Positions 50,475 to 59,982 are shown, counted from the stretch's first letter. The stretch is 64,000 nucleotides of DNA from Blautia hansenii (GCF_013304445.1 NZ_JAAITA010000001.1:62001-126000); one strand, 5' to 3'. Notes: generated by a model from the letters alone, not told the origin. Numbers and translations: made by a program.

Positions 50475-51341
50475 ATGAGAAAAAATATGATGAAAGAGCA
50501 GAAAACAGGAAACAGAAAAACGCGCATGTTTTTGATTCAAATGCTTCAGGGAATGCTGATTGGTCTGGGTTCCGTCCTTCCGGGGATTTCAGGAGGTGTT
50601 TTGTGTGTTATTTTTGGGATCTATAAGCCGGTGATGGAATTGCTGTCTAATCCCAGAAAATACTTTCTGGTGCATATCCGGAAATTGTTTCCGGTGATTC
50701 TGGGCATTGGAGTCGGCTTTCTCGGTGTTGCCAATATATTGGCATTTTTCCTGGAGAAATATCCGAATCCATCGGTGTGCCTTTTTGTAGGACTGATTGC
50801 AGGTATGCTGCCATCTCTCATGCAGGAGGCAGGAAAAGAAGGCAGAACAAAAGGCTCCTGGATAGCCCTGATGATTTCTGCAGTGGTAATTTTTGCAGTA
50901 TTGGCGGCCTTGGAGATTTTGTCCGTGAAACTTGTGCCCAATGTGGGCTGGTATGGTTTCTGCGGTGTATGCCTGGCCTTAAGCGTGATTGTTCCGGGAA
51001 TGAGCTTTTCTACGCTGCTGATGCCTTTGGGGCTGTATACACCATTTATTGAAGGCTTGGGACATCTGGATATGAGTGTCATCCTTCCCGGAGGGATTGG
51101 AGCCCTTGTAACGGTTGTGTGTTTTGCGAAACTGATGGACGCCCTTTTGAAAAAATACTATTCTTATGTATTTCATGCCATTGTAGGTGTTGTAATCGCG
51201 GCAACCATTATGATTATACCGTTTGGAAGTTTTGCCTCGTCCCTGGGCAGTATGATAACAAATGTTCTTTGTCTGGGAATTGGAGCAGCCTGCTCGCTTT
51301 TATTAAATCGAGGAGAAAAAGAAGAGGAAGCGCTGCAATAA
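50475..51341 (+). CDS. DUF368 membrane protein, candidate undecaprenyl-phosphate translocase (PopT type)
   Basis: 288 residues, about eight hydrophobic helices, with the DUF368 hallmark GMLIGLGSVLPGISGGVLCVIFGIY near the N-terminus (given here as parts) and its inverted counterpart LALSVIVPGMSFSTLLMPLGLY. DUF368 proteins were recently shown in other bacteria to return undecaprenyl phosphate to the cytoplasmic face, recycling the lipid carrier of wall synthesis. Position after phosphate and potassium uptake genes fits envelope homeostasis. Starts at GTG 50472 or ATG 50487 are also possible. Confidence 0.85.
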   Translation: MRKNMMKEQKTGNRKTRMFLIQMLQGMLIGLGSVLPGISGGVLCVIFGIYKPVMELLSNPRKYFLVHIRKLFPVILGIGVGFLGVANILAFFLEKYPNPSVCLFVGLIAGMLPSLMQEAGKEGRTKGSWIALMISAVVIFAVLAALEILSVKLVPNVGWYGFCGVCLALSVIVPGMSFSTLLMPLGLYTPFIEGLGHLDMSVILPGGIGALVTVVCFAKLMDALLKKYYSYVFHAIVGVVIAATIMIIPFGSFASSLGSMITNVLCLGIGAACSLLLNRGEKEEEALQ

Positions 51342-51373
51342 AACGTCCGGATTGTGAAAGGGAATATGATAGG

Positions 51374-51419
51374 AAAAAGCCAGCTTTGAATTTTAAATAT
51401 TCAAAGCTGGCTTTTTTAA
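51374..51419 (+). terminator. Terminator of the secDF-ktr-pit-DUF368 operon
   Basis: AAAAAGCCAGCTTTGAAT pairs with ATTCAAAGCTGGCTTTTT: an 18-base stem with T-run. Confidence 0.95.
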
Positions 51420-51439
51420 AGCAGAGCAGCGATAATTTC

Positions 51440-51468
51440 TTGCGAAAGTATTAAGAATATGTTACATT
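51440..51468 (+). promoter_or_regulatory. Promoter of the glucosaminidase gene
   Basis: TTGCGA, 17 bases, TACATT. Confidence 0.45.
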
Positions 51469-51511
51469 TAATGAGGCAAAAAAATCGTTCAGACAGAGAA
51501 AGGAGAAACGA

Positions 51512-53875
51512 ATGAGAAAGCGAAAACTGCTGGCTTTCGGGCTGGCGTTTTGCCTCGGACTTTCAGGTGTATGGAATTTTTCCAAGCCGGTTTTTGCAGC
51601 GGAAGCACAGTCTGAGAGTCAGGTACAAAGTGAAAATACTTCCGGAGAAGACCATATCACTTCCATGGATGAAGAAGGAAATATAAAAGACGCAGACAGT
51701 TCGGCAAAGCTCATTGAAAATCCGGCAGGACCCAACAAATCCAGAAGCGGAGAGCCCCAGGTGGTGAATTTCCGCACGAAAAACAATGCGATTACAGAGT
51801 TTATCGAGCAGGAGACTGCAAAGCAGGGCTATACCAATGGGGCATATGGTGCAGATGCAGTGTATCTTGGCTCTGCCAATGGAAAATACAAATTTATGCT
51901 TTCCGGTGTGGTTGGCTGGGTAAAGGCGGAAGAGGTGCAGGTGGTCAATCTGTCCCAGGCCAAAGCGGTCAGCTGCTATGAGGTAAAAGATGGGAAACTG
52001 ATGCATCATATTGTACAGGACATGACAACTCCCGGTTATGCTACAAGCCTGAATAACGGTCCTGCGCCTTCTTACCTTACACCCGGAACCATATATTACA
52101 GTTATGACGGACATTATTTTTATACAGATTACGGAGTCATGGCTGCAGATTACAGGCAAAATCAGCGCACACAGTCGGTGAATCCTCAGGAGCCTTATTA
52201 TAATTATTTTCAATATCTGCCCATGCGCAGCCAGTCAGGCTATACCGGGGAAGAAATCAACGGAGCACTGGACAAGCTTGTAAACGCAAACTCAAAAATG
52301 AAAAATACAGGGGAAACTTTTGTAAAAAACCAGAATACATATGGTGTCCATGCGCTTCTGATGACGGGAATTGCCGCCAATGAGAGTAATTGGGGAAAGA
52401 GCAGTATCAGCCAGAAAAAGAATAACCTGTTTGGGCTCAATGCCACAGATGCGGCCCCCGGCGCCAATGCAAATCAGTACAGCAGTGTGGAGGCCTGTAT
52501 TGAAGACTTTGCCAATGGCTGGATGTCCAGAGGATATCTTTATCCGGGAGATTACCGGTATCAGGGTGGTTTTCTGGGAAATAAGGCCAGTGGTCTGAAT
52601 GTGAAATATGCATCAGACCCCTATTGGGGAGAAAAAGCCGCCAACATTGCATGGCGTTTGGACAGCACACTGGGCAGTAAGGACGCAGGAGCCTACACCC
52701 TTGCAGCTAAGGAAATCATTCCGGATACACATATCTCGGTCAATGTGCGGAAAGAGCAGAATGTGTCGTCCACGCTGCTTTATAAAACCGGAAAAGCGGC
52801 AAACTATGTGGTGTTGGTGAGGAATGAGGAACCTTCGGAAGGCTTTTATGAGATTCAGAGTGACGCAGTGCTGGACAGCAGCCGAAGCACGGTGGTAAAA
52901 GACAGCGGAAAATACGACTTTGAGGGAATGTACGGCTATATGTCAAGCGATTATCTCACGGTGGTAAGCCGGGGGAAGAACACACAGGAGCAGGCACCGG
53001 ATACAGATGAAACAATACCCCCAGAAAAACAGTTGGAATCCATTGCAATCGCAAATGCGCCGTCTAAAGTTTCCTATATAGAAGGCGAGAGTTTTGATGG
53101 AGCAGGAATGCAGGTCCTGGCGAAGTGGAGCGATGGGACAGAAAGTGATGTGACAGGAGAAGTTACCTGGATGCAAGAGGCTCTGAACAGTTCTTATACG
53201 GAAATGACAGTGCAATATACCTGGCAGGGCGTAACAAAGGAGGCAGTACAGCCCATAACAGTTGCAGCAAAGGCTGTGGAAGAGGAAAGCCTGTCGTTGG
53301 CTGTGACACCGGGAACGGCAGAGCTAAAACCGGGAGAGAGTCAGCAGTTTGGCGTGGAAATGAAAAAAACGGCGGATACCGTGCCGGAACTGAAATGGGA
53401 AGTGCTGGGCAGTAAAAGCCAGCAGACGGTGATTGACAGCAGCGGTCTGCTGACCTTAGGACAGGATGAAACTGCCGAGAAAATGATTGTGAGACTTTCC
53501 TGGGGAGAAGGCAGCGACAAAGTGTCGGATGCCATGGTTACTCTTGTAAAAGAGCCGGAACAGGAGAATCAACAGCAGGAGAGCACAGGTCAGGAAACAA
53601 CGAGTCAGAGTGAGAGCAATCCCTCTGCCACAGACCAGACCCCAGAGGCTGCAGAAACAGATACCAAAGAAGAAGAGTATATTGCAGGTCAGCAGGTAAA
53701 CGGACAGAAAGCGGCAGGCACAAAATCCGGGGAGACTTCGGATAAGCAAAAAAATACCAGTGTTAAGACCGGAGATGCTTCTAAGGGACCGCTTTGGATA
53801 ACGATTCTTAGCATATCGGGATTCCTGGCCGCAGGTATGGGCTATAGAAAAGGACACATAAAAGACAGAAAATAG
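51512..53875 (+). CDS. Wall-anchored N-acetylglucosaminidase (GH73-type) with Ig-like domains
   Basis: 787 residues. Signal peptide ending FAAEAQ near residue 32; a low-complexity Ser/Glu stretch; an N-terminal region of unknown fold; a glucosaminidase domain at about 249-385 with the catalytic Glu in IAANESNWGKSS and LFGLNATD; an SH3-like stretch (SVNVRKEQNVSSTLLYKTG) near 405-440; a bacterial Ig-like domain (about 503-590) and a second beta domain (about 595-680); a Gln/Thr/Ser-rich linker; and a C-terminal SVKTGDAS, one helix and a basic tail, i.e. a non-LPxTG sortase-type anchor. Cuts glycan strands of peptidoglycan at the cell surface. Confidence 0.85.
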   Translation: MRKRKLLAFGLAFCLGLSGVWNFSKPVFAAEAQSESQVQSENTSGEDHITSMDEEGNIKDADSSAKLIENPAGPNKSRSGEPQVVNFRTKNNAITEFIEQETAKQGYTNGAYGADAVYLGSANGKYKFMLSGVVGWVKAEEVQVVNLSQAKAVSCYEVKDGKLMHHIVQDMTTPGYATSLNNGPAPSYLTPGTIYYSYDGHYFYTDYGVMAADYRQNQRTQSVNPQEPYYNYFQYLPMRSQSGYTGEEINGALDKLVNANSKMKNTGETFVKNQNTYGVHALLMTGIAANESNWGKSSISQKKNNLFGLNATDAAPGANANQYSSVEACIEDFANGWMSRGYLYPGDYRYQGGFLGNKASGLNVKYASDPYWGEKAANIAWRLDSTLGSKDAGAYTLAAKEIIPDTHISVNVRKEQNVSSTLLYKTGKAANYVVLVRNEEPSEGFYEIQSDAVLDSSRSTVVKDSGKYDFEGMYGYMSSDYLTVVSRGKNTQEQAPDTDETIPPEKQLESIAIANAPSKVSYIEGESFDGAGMQVLAKWSDGTESDVTGEVTWMQEALNSSYTEMTVQYTWQGVTKEAVQPITVAAKAVEEESLSLAVTPGTAELKPGESQQFGVEMKKTADTVPELKWEVLGSKSQQTVIDSSGLLTLGQDETAEKMIVRLSWGEGSDKVSDAMVTLVKEPEQENQQQESTGQETTSQSESNPSATDQTPEAAETDTKEEEYIAGQQVNGQKAAGTKSGETSDKQKNTSVKTGDASKGPLWITILSISGFLAAGMGYRKGHIKDRK

Positions 53876-53888
53876 GATACAGATATAC

Positions 53889-53926
53889 AAAAGGGGCATG
53901 CGCAGAAATTGCGGTGCCCCTTTTCA
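53889..53926 (+). terminator. Bidirectional terminator
   Basis: AAAAGGGGCA with TGCCCCTTTT and inner CGCA with GCG; serves the surface protein and the convergent permease. Confidence 0.9.
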
Positions 53927-53935
53927 GAAAAGTTT

Positions 53936-55258
53936 TTAAGATGCAGGTTCTTCTTTGGGAAGAATGATGTTTAAAAGTATGGCTGCCAGAGTGGCTACAA
54001 CTACCGGAGATTTTCCGAAAATAGTGGTTACCCATGCAGGAAAGGAAGCCAGAGAATCCGATACCTGTGTGATACCCATACCCAGAGCTACGGAAAGACC
54101 TACAATAGAAGAATTTCGGAAATTCATTTCCTGACGCATAATCAGCTTGATTCCGGTCATGGCAATGGAAGCAAAGACAGAAATCGTTGCACCGCCCAGA
54201 ACACACTGGGGAATGGTAGTCAGAAGGGCTGAAAACTTGGGCACAAATCCTGCAACCATAAGGATAACAGCGGCCAGACCAAGCACACAGCGGTTGATGA
54301 CCTTTGTCGTTGTGACAATGCCCACATTCTGACTGAAGGTGGCTGTTGGAAGTCCGCCAAAGAGCGCGCCGGCAATGTTGCTGATACCGTACATTAAAAT
54401 ACCGCCCTGGAGTTCCTTTGTCTTTGGTTCCCGGTTCATACTGCCTACCGTGGTGGCAGAAAAATCACCGATGGCCTGTATGGAATTAATACCAAACAGA
54501 ATGCCGATAGCCACGCAGGCAGAAGGCTCAAAGTGAAGACCAAAGTGCAGAGGCTTCGGAAGCTGGAAAAAACCAGCGGAAGAAACATCGGAAAAATCCA
54601 CCAGTCCGAAACAGGCAGTCGCCGCATAACCGGCGATGATACCGATGAGAATGGAAGCCAGTTTCAGAGTGCCTTTTGCAAAATGGTTCAATCCTACCAC
54701 AACAGCCAGAGTAAAGAAAGCCACCAGCCAGTTTTTCCAGGAACCGTATTCCGGACTGGAGGCGCCGCCGGCCATGTATTTTACAGCGGTAGGATACAGG
54801 GACAGGCCAATCGTAAAAACTACGGTTCCTGTAACAATAGGCGGAAACAGCACACGGATTTTGCGGATAGTAAAGCCTACAAGAATGGCAACAATACCGC
54901 CGATAACCTGAGCGCCCAAAATCGTTCCCACATCATAAGATTCGGCGATCGCCTGCATACTGGGCACATAGGCAAAGCTAATCCCCATAATAACGGGAAG
55001 TCTGGAACCCAGCTGAAACTTCTTTCCATTAAAAACAGGAAAAAGCTGCAGCAGGGTACTGATAGCAGATACAAATAAAGCTGCCTGTACGAGAATGACT
55101 CTGTCCCGTTCATTTAATCCGGCAACGTCAGAAATCAGAATAGCCGGAGTGACACAGCCCACAATCATTGCCACCACATGCTGTAAGGCCAGCGGCAGGG
55201 CTTTGGAAAATGCGGGGATGCCGTCAGATTCAAAAATAGATGCTCTTGTCTGTGACAT
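53936..55258 (-). CDS. Nucleobase permease, NCS2 family (xanthine/uracil type)
   Basis: 440 residues with 12-14 hydrophobic helices. NAT/NCS2 features: QHVVAMIVGCVTPAILIS in helix 1, FGINSIQAIGDFSATTVG (substrate-binding Glu replaced region of helix 8), GLPTATFSQNVGIVTTTKVINR (the NAT signature region with QNxG). The QNVG motif and flanks fit purine (xanthine or urate) carriers better than uracil. No purine riboswitch is visible upstream, only a weak promoter. Located between a surface-protein gene and nrdA, divergent from the latter. Confidence 0.87.
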   Translation of the reverse strand: MSQTRASIFESDGIPAFSKALPLALQHVVAMIVGCVTPAILISDVAGLNERDRVILVQAALFVSAISTLLQLFPVFNGKKFQLGSRLPVIMGISFAYVPSMQAIAESYDVGTILGAQVIGGIVAILVGFTIRKIRVLFPPIVTGTVVFTIGLSLYPTAVKYMAGGASSPEYGSWKNWLVAFFTLAVVVGLNHFAKGTLKLASILIGIIAGYAATACFGLVDFSDVSSAGFFQLPKPLHFGLHFEPSACVAIGILFGINSIQAIGDFSATTVGSMNREPKTKELQGGILMYGISNIAGALFGGLPTATFSQNVGIVTTTKVINRCVLGLAAVILMVAGFVPKFSALLTTIPQCVLGGATISVFASIAMTGIKLIMRQEMNFRNSSIVGLSVALGMGITQVSDSLASFPAWVTTIFGKSPVVVATLAAILLNIILPKEEPAS

Positions 55259-55391
55259 GAAAAATCCTCCTGATGGTATAAAACATTGTTTTTCCCCTTT
55301 ACTTTACACAATTTTTATCCCATCGTAAAGAAAAAAATGCGGACGCAAGGCTTCTTTTTTTGTGAAAATACTTAACTAAAAAACTCTAGTA

Positions 55392-55438
55392 TTAATATAT
55401 AAAGTATGATATGATGGGGAAAATACTATATGTAGTAT
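55392..55438 (+). promoter_or_regulatory. Tandem NrdR boxes upstream of nrdA
   Basis: ATACTATATGTAGTAT (55423-55438) is a perfect NrdR-box palindrome type. A degenerate copy TTAATATATAAAGTAT sits exactly 31 bases upstream (55392-55407), the usual spacing of paired NrdR sites. -10-like TATGAT boxes lie between them. Confidence 0.7.
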
Positions 55439-55456
55439 ATAAGGGAGAATGAAAAC

Positions 55457-57721
55457 ATGAATAATAAAAATAAAAAAGCAGTACTTCCCTATGGGGAAAA
55501 TTTTCAGCGCATACTGCGGGAGATAGAGCGGGAATTTCCTCAAAAAGAATACGCATTAGAAAAACTGACAGAGCGTTTTGAGCATCTTGGCAGAGAACAT
55601 AAGAGTGAGAAAGAAAAACTGGAGCTTCTTATCCGAAGCGCTGTGGAGCTGACGGAGGAGATTGCGCCGAAGTGGGAATTTATAGGGGCAAGACTTTTGA
55701 ATTTCCAGTTTCAGGAAGAACTGAAAATAGAAATGAAAAGCAGAAAGATTCACAACTTTTACGAAAAGATACAATATCTCACCAAACAAGGGCTGTATGG
55801 CGCTTATATTCTGGAACATTATTCCAAAGAGGAACTCAGACAGGCAGAATCCATGCTGCGGCCGGAACGGGACAAGATTTTCAATTTCTCCGGTCTGGAA
55901 CTTCTGCTGAAACGCTATGTGATTCGTACCGGGGAACATATTGCTCTGGAAACGCCCCAGGAAATGTATCTGGGCATTGCCCTTCACCTGGCCATGAAGG
56001 AAAAGAGGGAAACCGAAAAAGGGCCGGGGCGCATGGAATGGGTGCGGAAATTTTACGATATGCTGAGTTTGCAGGAAGTTACTATGGCAACTCCGACTCT
56101 GTCCAATGCCAGAAAGCCTTATCACCAGCTTTCCAGCTGCTTTATCGATACCGTTCCCGACAGTCTGGAAGGCATTTACAGAAGCCTGGACAATTTTGCC
56201 CAGGTCAGCAAGTTTGGCGGAGGCATGGGGCTGTATTTCGGGAAAGTGAGAGCCAGCGGCAGCAGTATCCGGGGCTTTCAGGGGGCGGCAGGTGGCGTGA
56301 TTCGCTGGCTGCGTCTGGTTAATGACACTGCTGTAGCCGTGGACCAGCTTGGCATGCGCCAGGGAGCTGCGGCTGTGTATCTGGACGCCTGGCACCGGGA
56401 TTTGCCGGAATTTCTTCAGATACGAACCAACAACGGAGACGAGAGAATGAAAGCCCACGATATTTTTCCGGCGGTCTGCTATCCGGATTTATTCTGGAAA
56501 AAGGCAAAAGAAGACATGAGCCAGGACTGGTGTCTGATGTGTCCGCACGAAATTTTTCAGGCCAAAGGCTGGCATCTGGAGGATTTTTACGGGGAAGAGT
56601 GGGAACAGAGGTATGAAGAATGTGTGCAGGATGAGCGGATTTGTAAAAGAACTGTGGTACTGAAAGACATTATCCGTTTGATATTAAAATCTGCGGCAGA
56701 GACGGGAACTCCTTTTGCGTTTAACAGAGATACCGTAAATCGGGCCAATCCTAACAGTCATAAAGGGGTAATCTACTGTTCCAACCTGTGCACGGAAATT
56801 GCTCAGAATCTGTCTCCTGTTTCTTCTGTTTCCAGAGAAATTCAGACGAAGGAAGGAGAAACTGTGGTGGTGACAACTGCAAAGCCGGGGGATTTTGTGG
56901 TGTGCAATCTGGCCAGCCTCTCCCTTGGTAAGATTCCGGTGGAAGATGATGCGTATATGGAGGACCTGGTGGAAACAGCGGTGCGGGCCTTGGACAACGT
57001 CATTGATTTGAATTTTTATCCTCTGCCCTATGCACAGATTACCAATCAGAATTACCGGGGAATCGGGCTGGGCGTCAGCGGTTATCATCACATGCTGGCA
57101 AAGCGGAGAATTCTCTGGGAAAGTGAAGAGCATCTGCACTTTGCAGATGAAATTTTTGAAAGAATCAATTATTTTGCCATAAAGGCCAGTGCCCGTCTGG
57201 CAGAAGAGAAAGGGGCATACCCATATTTTTCCGGCAGTGACTGGCAAACCGGGGCCTATTTTGCAAAAAGAGGGTACTCGTCCCGATTCTGGAAACAACT
57301 GGCGGAAAAAGTTGCCTTTTGCGGGATTCGGAATGGGTATCTGCTGGCAGCGGCGCCTACCAGCAGCACCAGTATTCTGGCTGGCACCACAGCAGGCGTA
57401 GACCCGGTGATGAAGAAATTTTTTATGGAAGAAAAAAAGGGAAGTATGCTGCCAAGAGTGGCGCCGGAATTGTCCGTAGACACTTATTATTACTATCAGA
57501 GCGCCCATCAGACGGACCAGCGTTTCAGTGTCCGGGCCTGTGCAGTGCGCCAAAGGCATATAGACCAGGCTCAGAGTATGAATCTCTATATCACCAACCA
57601 GTATACCCTGCGGCAGTTGTTTGACCTGTATCTGAGCGCATGGGAACTGGGCGTGAAAACCATTTACTATGTAAGGAGTAAATCGCTGGAAGTGGAGGAG
57701 TGCGAAAGCTGCGCTTCTTAG
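55457..57721 (+). CDS. nrdA: Ribonucleoside-diphosphate reductase large subunit, class I
   Basis: 754 residues. Class I alpha features: QEVTMATPTLSNARKPYHQLSSCF (first redox cysteine), SKFGGGMGLYFGKVRASGSSIRG, YCSNLCTEIAQ with the active-site Asn-Leu-Cys-x-Glu, second redox Cys in VVCNLASLSLG, RALDNVIDLNFYP, and AAAPTSSTSILAGTTAGVDP. The C-terminal ECESCAS holds the CxxC that receives electrons from thioredoxin or glutaredoxin. The first 60 residues look too short and divergent for a normal ATP-cone, so allosteric activity control may be reduced. Makes dNDPs with NrdB. Confidence 0.93.
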   Translation: MNNKNKKAVLPYGENFQRILREIEREFPQKEYALEKLTERFEHLGREHKSEKEKLELLIRSAVELTEEIAPKWEFIGARLLNFQFQEELKIEMKSRKIHNFYEKIQYLTKQGLYGAYILEHYSKEELRQAESMLRPERDKIFNFSGLELLLKRYVIRTGEHIALETPQEMYLGIALHLAMKEKRETEKGPGRMEWVRKFYDMLSLQEVTMATPTLSNARKPYHQLSSCFIDTVPDSLEGIYRSLDNFAQVSKFGGGMGLYFGKVRASGSSIRGFQGAAGGVIRWLRLVNDTAVAVDQLGMRQGAAAVYLDAWHRDLPEFLQIRTNNGDERMKAHDIFPAVCYPDLFWKKAKEDMSQDWCLMCPHEIFQAKGWHLEDFYGEEWEQRYEECVQDERICKRTVVLKDIIRLILKSAAETGTPFAFNRDTVNRANPNSHKGVIYCSNLCTEIAQNLSPVSSVSREIQTKEGETVVVTTAKPGDFVVCNLASLSLGKIPVEDDAYMEDLVETAVRALDNVIDLNFYPLPYAQITNQNYRGIGLGVSGYHHMLAKRRILWESEEHLHFADEIFERINYFAIKASARLAEEKGAYPYFSGSDWQTGAYFAKRGYSSRFWKQLAEKVAFCGIRNGYLLAAAPTSSTSILAGTTAGVDPVMKKFFMEEKKGSMLPRVAPELSVDTYYYYQSAHQTDQRFSVRACAVRQRHIDQAQSMNLYITNQYTLRQLFDLYLSAWELGVKTIYYVRSKSLEVEECESCAS

Positions 57722-57747
57722 GGCTGCGTCTTAAAGCAGAAAAAGCA

Positions 57748-57776
57748 TTGAGAGAAAAGAATGTTTATACTATAAT
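57748..57776 (+). promoter_or_regulatory. Internal promoter before nrdB
   Basis: TTGAGA, 17 bases, perfect TATAAT in the 74-base nrdA-nrdB gap. It lacks an NrdR box, so nrdB may have a basal supply. Confidence 0.65.
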
Positions 57777-57795
57777 GAAATAAGCGGAGAAAAAT

Positions 57796-58839
57796 ATGAT
57801 AAAATTAACGAAAAAACCATTGTTTAATCCCCAGGGGGATACCGAAGTGCGTCTCAGACGTATGATTGGGGGAAATACTACCAACCTCAATGATTTTACG
57901 CAAATGCGTTATACCTGGGTCAGCGACTGGTACCGGCAGGCTATGAACAATTTCTGGATACCGGAGGAAATCAACCTTTCCCAGGACAAAAAAGATTATC
58001 CGGGACTTTCCAAAAAAGAGCGGCAGGCTTATGACAAGATTCTCAGTTTCCTGGTGTTTCTGGATTCCATACAGTCCGCCAACCTGCCCTGTATCAGTGA
58101 ATATGTGACAGCTAATGAAATCAATTTATGCCTGTCCATACAGGCTTTTCAGGAATGTGTCCACAGCCAGAGCTACAGTTATATGCTGGACACTATTTGC
58201 AGCCCGGAAAAGCGAAATGAAATTCTGTATCAGTGGAAATCCGATGCCCATCTTTTAGAGAGAAATACCTTTATCGGAAACTTGTATAATGAATTTCAGG
58301 AAAAGCAGGATGCCCAGACACTTTTAAAGGTGATGATGGCCAATTATATTCTGGAGGGGGTTTATTTTTACAGTGGTTTTCTGTTTTTTTACAATCTCAG
58401 CCGCAATGGAAAAATGCCTGGCTGCGCCCAGGAAATCCGTTACATCAACCGGGACGAGAATACCCATTTATGGCTGTTTCGGAATATGATTTTGGAATTA
58501 AAGAAAGAAGAGCCGCAGCTTTTTACAGAGGAAAACGTACAGATGCTGAGAGAAATGATGAAAGAAGGCGTCCGGCAGGAAATGCAGTGGGGGCGTTACG
58601 TCATTGGCGAGGACATTCCCGGTCTGTCTGAGGAAATGCTTACTTCCTATATAAAATATCTGGGAAATCTGCGTATGACCGGAATCGGTCTGGAAATTTT
58701 GTACCCCGGATATGAAGAAGAGCCGGAGAGCATGAAGTGGGTCAGCCGCTATTCCAATGCCAATATGGTGAAAACCGATTTCTTCGAGGCAAAAAGCACG
58801 GCTTATGCCAAGAGCACGGCGCTGCTTGATGATTTATAA
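57796..58839 (+). CDS. nrdB: Ribonucleoside-diphosphate reductase small subunit, class I
   Basis: 347 residues. Metal ligands and radical Tyr can be placed by comparison with E. coli NrdB: Asp in FLDSIQSANLP, Glu/His and Tyr in QECVHSQSYSY (the final Tyr corresponds to radical Tyr122), Glu in YILEGVYFYSGF, and Glu/His in RDENTHLW. The radical tyrosine is retained, so this is not the Tyr-less Ic/Ie type. It generates the radical used by NrdA. Needs oxygen or a flavodoxin-type activator, which is notable in a presumed anaerobe. Confidence 0.93.
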   Translation: MIKLTKKPLFNPQGDTEVRLRRMIGGNTTNLNDFTQMRYTWVSDWYRQAMNNFWIPEEINLSQDKKDYPGLSKKERQAYDKILSFLVFLDSIQSANLPCISEYVTANEINLCLSIQAFQECVHSQSYSYMLDTICSPEKRNEILYQWKSDAHLLERNTFIGNLYNEFQEKQDAQTLLKVMMANYILEGVYFYSGFLFFYNLSRNGKMPGCAQEIRYINRDENTHLWLFRNMILELKKEEPQLFTEENVQMLREMMKEGVRQEMQWGRYVIGEDIPGLSEEMLTSYIKYLGNLRMTGIGLEILYPGYEEEPESMKWVSRYSNANMVKTDFFEAKSTAYAKSTALLDDL

Positions 58840-58857
58840 AGGAGAGTAAGGAGAATT

Positions 58858-59976
58858 ATGAGAGAACAGGAAATTCTGGCGATTTACGGAACCGAATATA
58901 AAGAAATGACAAAACAGCTTTTACAGGAAGCAAATTTGCAGGAACAGATTCCCGACAAAGAATGCCGCATTGGCATCAAACCCAATCTGGTGTCTCCATC
59001 GGAGCCCTCCTGGGGGGCTACGACACACCCGGAAATTGTGGCGGGAATAATAGAATACCTGCAGGAAAGGGGATTTCAGAATCTGGTGATGCTAGAGGGC
59101 TCCTGGGTGGGAGATAAGACCCCGGAGGCTGCCGCGCTTTGCGGTTATGATGATTTAGTGGAAAAGTACCGGGTGGAATTTCTGGATTTGCAGAAAGATA
59201 ACTGGCAGACTTGCGATTGCCAGGGAATGGAGTTAAAAATCTGTGAAGAAGCGCTGAAACTGGATTTTCTCATCAACGTACCGGTGATGAAAGGCCATTG
59301 CCAGACGAAAATCACCTGTGCTCTGAAAAATATGAAGGGCCTGCTTCCCAACGCAGAAAAACGCCGCTTTCATGCTCTGGGTCTGCACAAGCCCATTGCC
59401 CATCTGAATGCGGGAATCCGTCAGGATTTTGTGGTGGTGGACAACATCTGTGGGGACTGGGATTTTGAAGACGGCGGCAATCCGGTGGTGCTGAACCGGA
59501 TTATGGCGGCGGCCGACCCGGTTTTGTGCGATGCCTATGTCTGTCATCTTATGGGATATGAGGTGGAAGAAGTTCCCTATATCACCATGGCAGAAGAACT
59601 GGGAGTAGGGCTTTCCGACTGGCGGCTGGCAGAATTTCGGGAGTTAAACCGGCCTTTGCGGGGAGCGTATTATCCCAAAGAGCGAAAAGTCGTGGAACTG
59701 GCCGATGCTGTGGAAGAAGTGGAATCCTGCAGTGCCTGCTACGGCTATCTGCTGCCGGCCCTGCAAAAGCTGAAAGAAGAGGGGATTCTGGGGCAGTTAA
59801 AAGAAAAAATCTGCATTGGACAGGGGTACCGGGGACAGACAGGAGAACTGGGAATCGGACTTTGCACAAAGGATTTTCAACATTCCCTGAAAGGGTGTCC
59901 GCCTACGGAAGGGGAGATTTATGAATTTTTAAAATCGTATATCACGGCTTTAGAAGAAGAGAAACCAGAGAAATAG
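58858..59976 (+). CDS. DUF362-domain protein
   Basis: 372 residues with typical DUF362 motifs: IGIKPNLVSPSEPSWGATTHPEIV near residue 38 (in two parts), VMLEGSWVGDKTPEAAALCGY, INVPVMKGHCQTKITCALKNMKGLLPN and DNICGDWDFEDGGNPVV, and a late EVESCSACYGYLLPAL. No ferredoxin-like FeS domain is attached, unlike some relatives. The biochemical function of the family is not settled. It starts 18 bases after nrdB and no terminator intervenes, so it is likely co-transcribed with ribonucleotide reductase. Confidence 0.85.
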   Translation: MREQEILAIYGTEYKEMTKQLLQEANLQEQIPDKECRIGIKPNLVSPSEPSWGATTHPEIVAGIIEYLQERGFQNLVMLEGSWVGDKTPEAAALCGYDDLVEKYRVEFLDLQKDNWQTCDCQGMELKICEEALKLDFLINVPVMKGHCQTKITCALKNMKGLLPNAEKRRFHALGLHKPIAHLNAGIRQDFVVVDNICGDWDFEDGGNPVVLNRIMAAADPVLCDAYVCHLMGYEVEEVPYITMAEELGVGLSDWRLAEFRELNRPLRGAYYPKERKVVELADAVEEVESCSACYGYLLPALQKLKEEGILGQLKEKICIGQGYRGQTGELGIGLCTKDFQHSLKGCPPTEGEIYEFLKSYITALEEEKPEK

Positions 59977-59982
59977 AGAACA

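Noticed and set aside
55259-55391. Purine riboswitch before the NCS2 permease
   Set aside because: No paired loops or core TATA-type consensus on the minus strand; only AT-rich promoter sequence.
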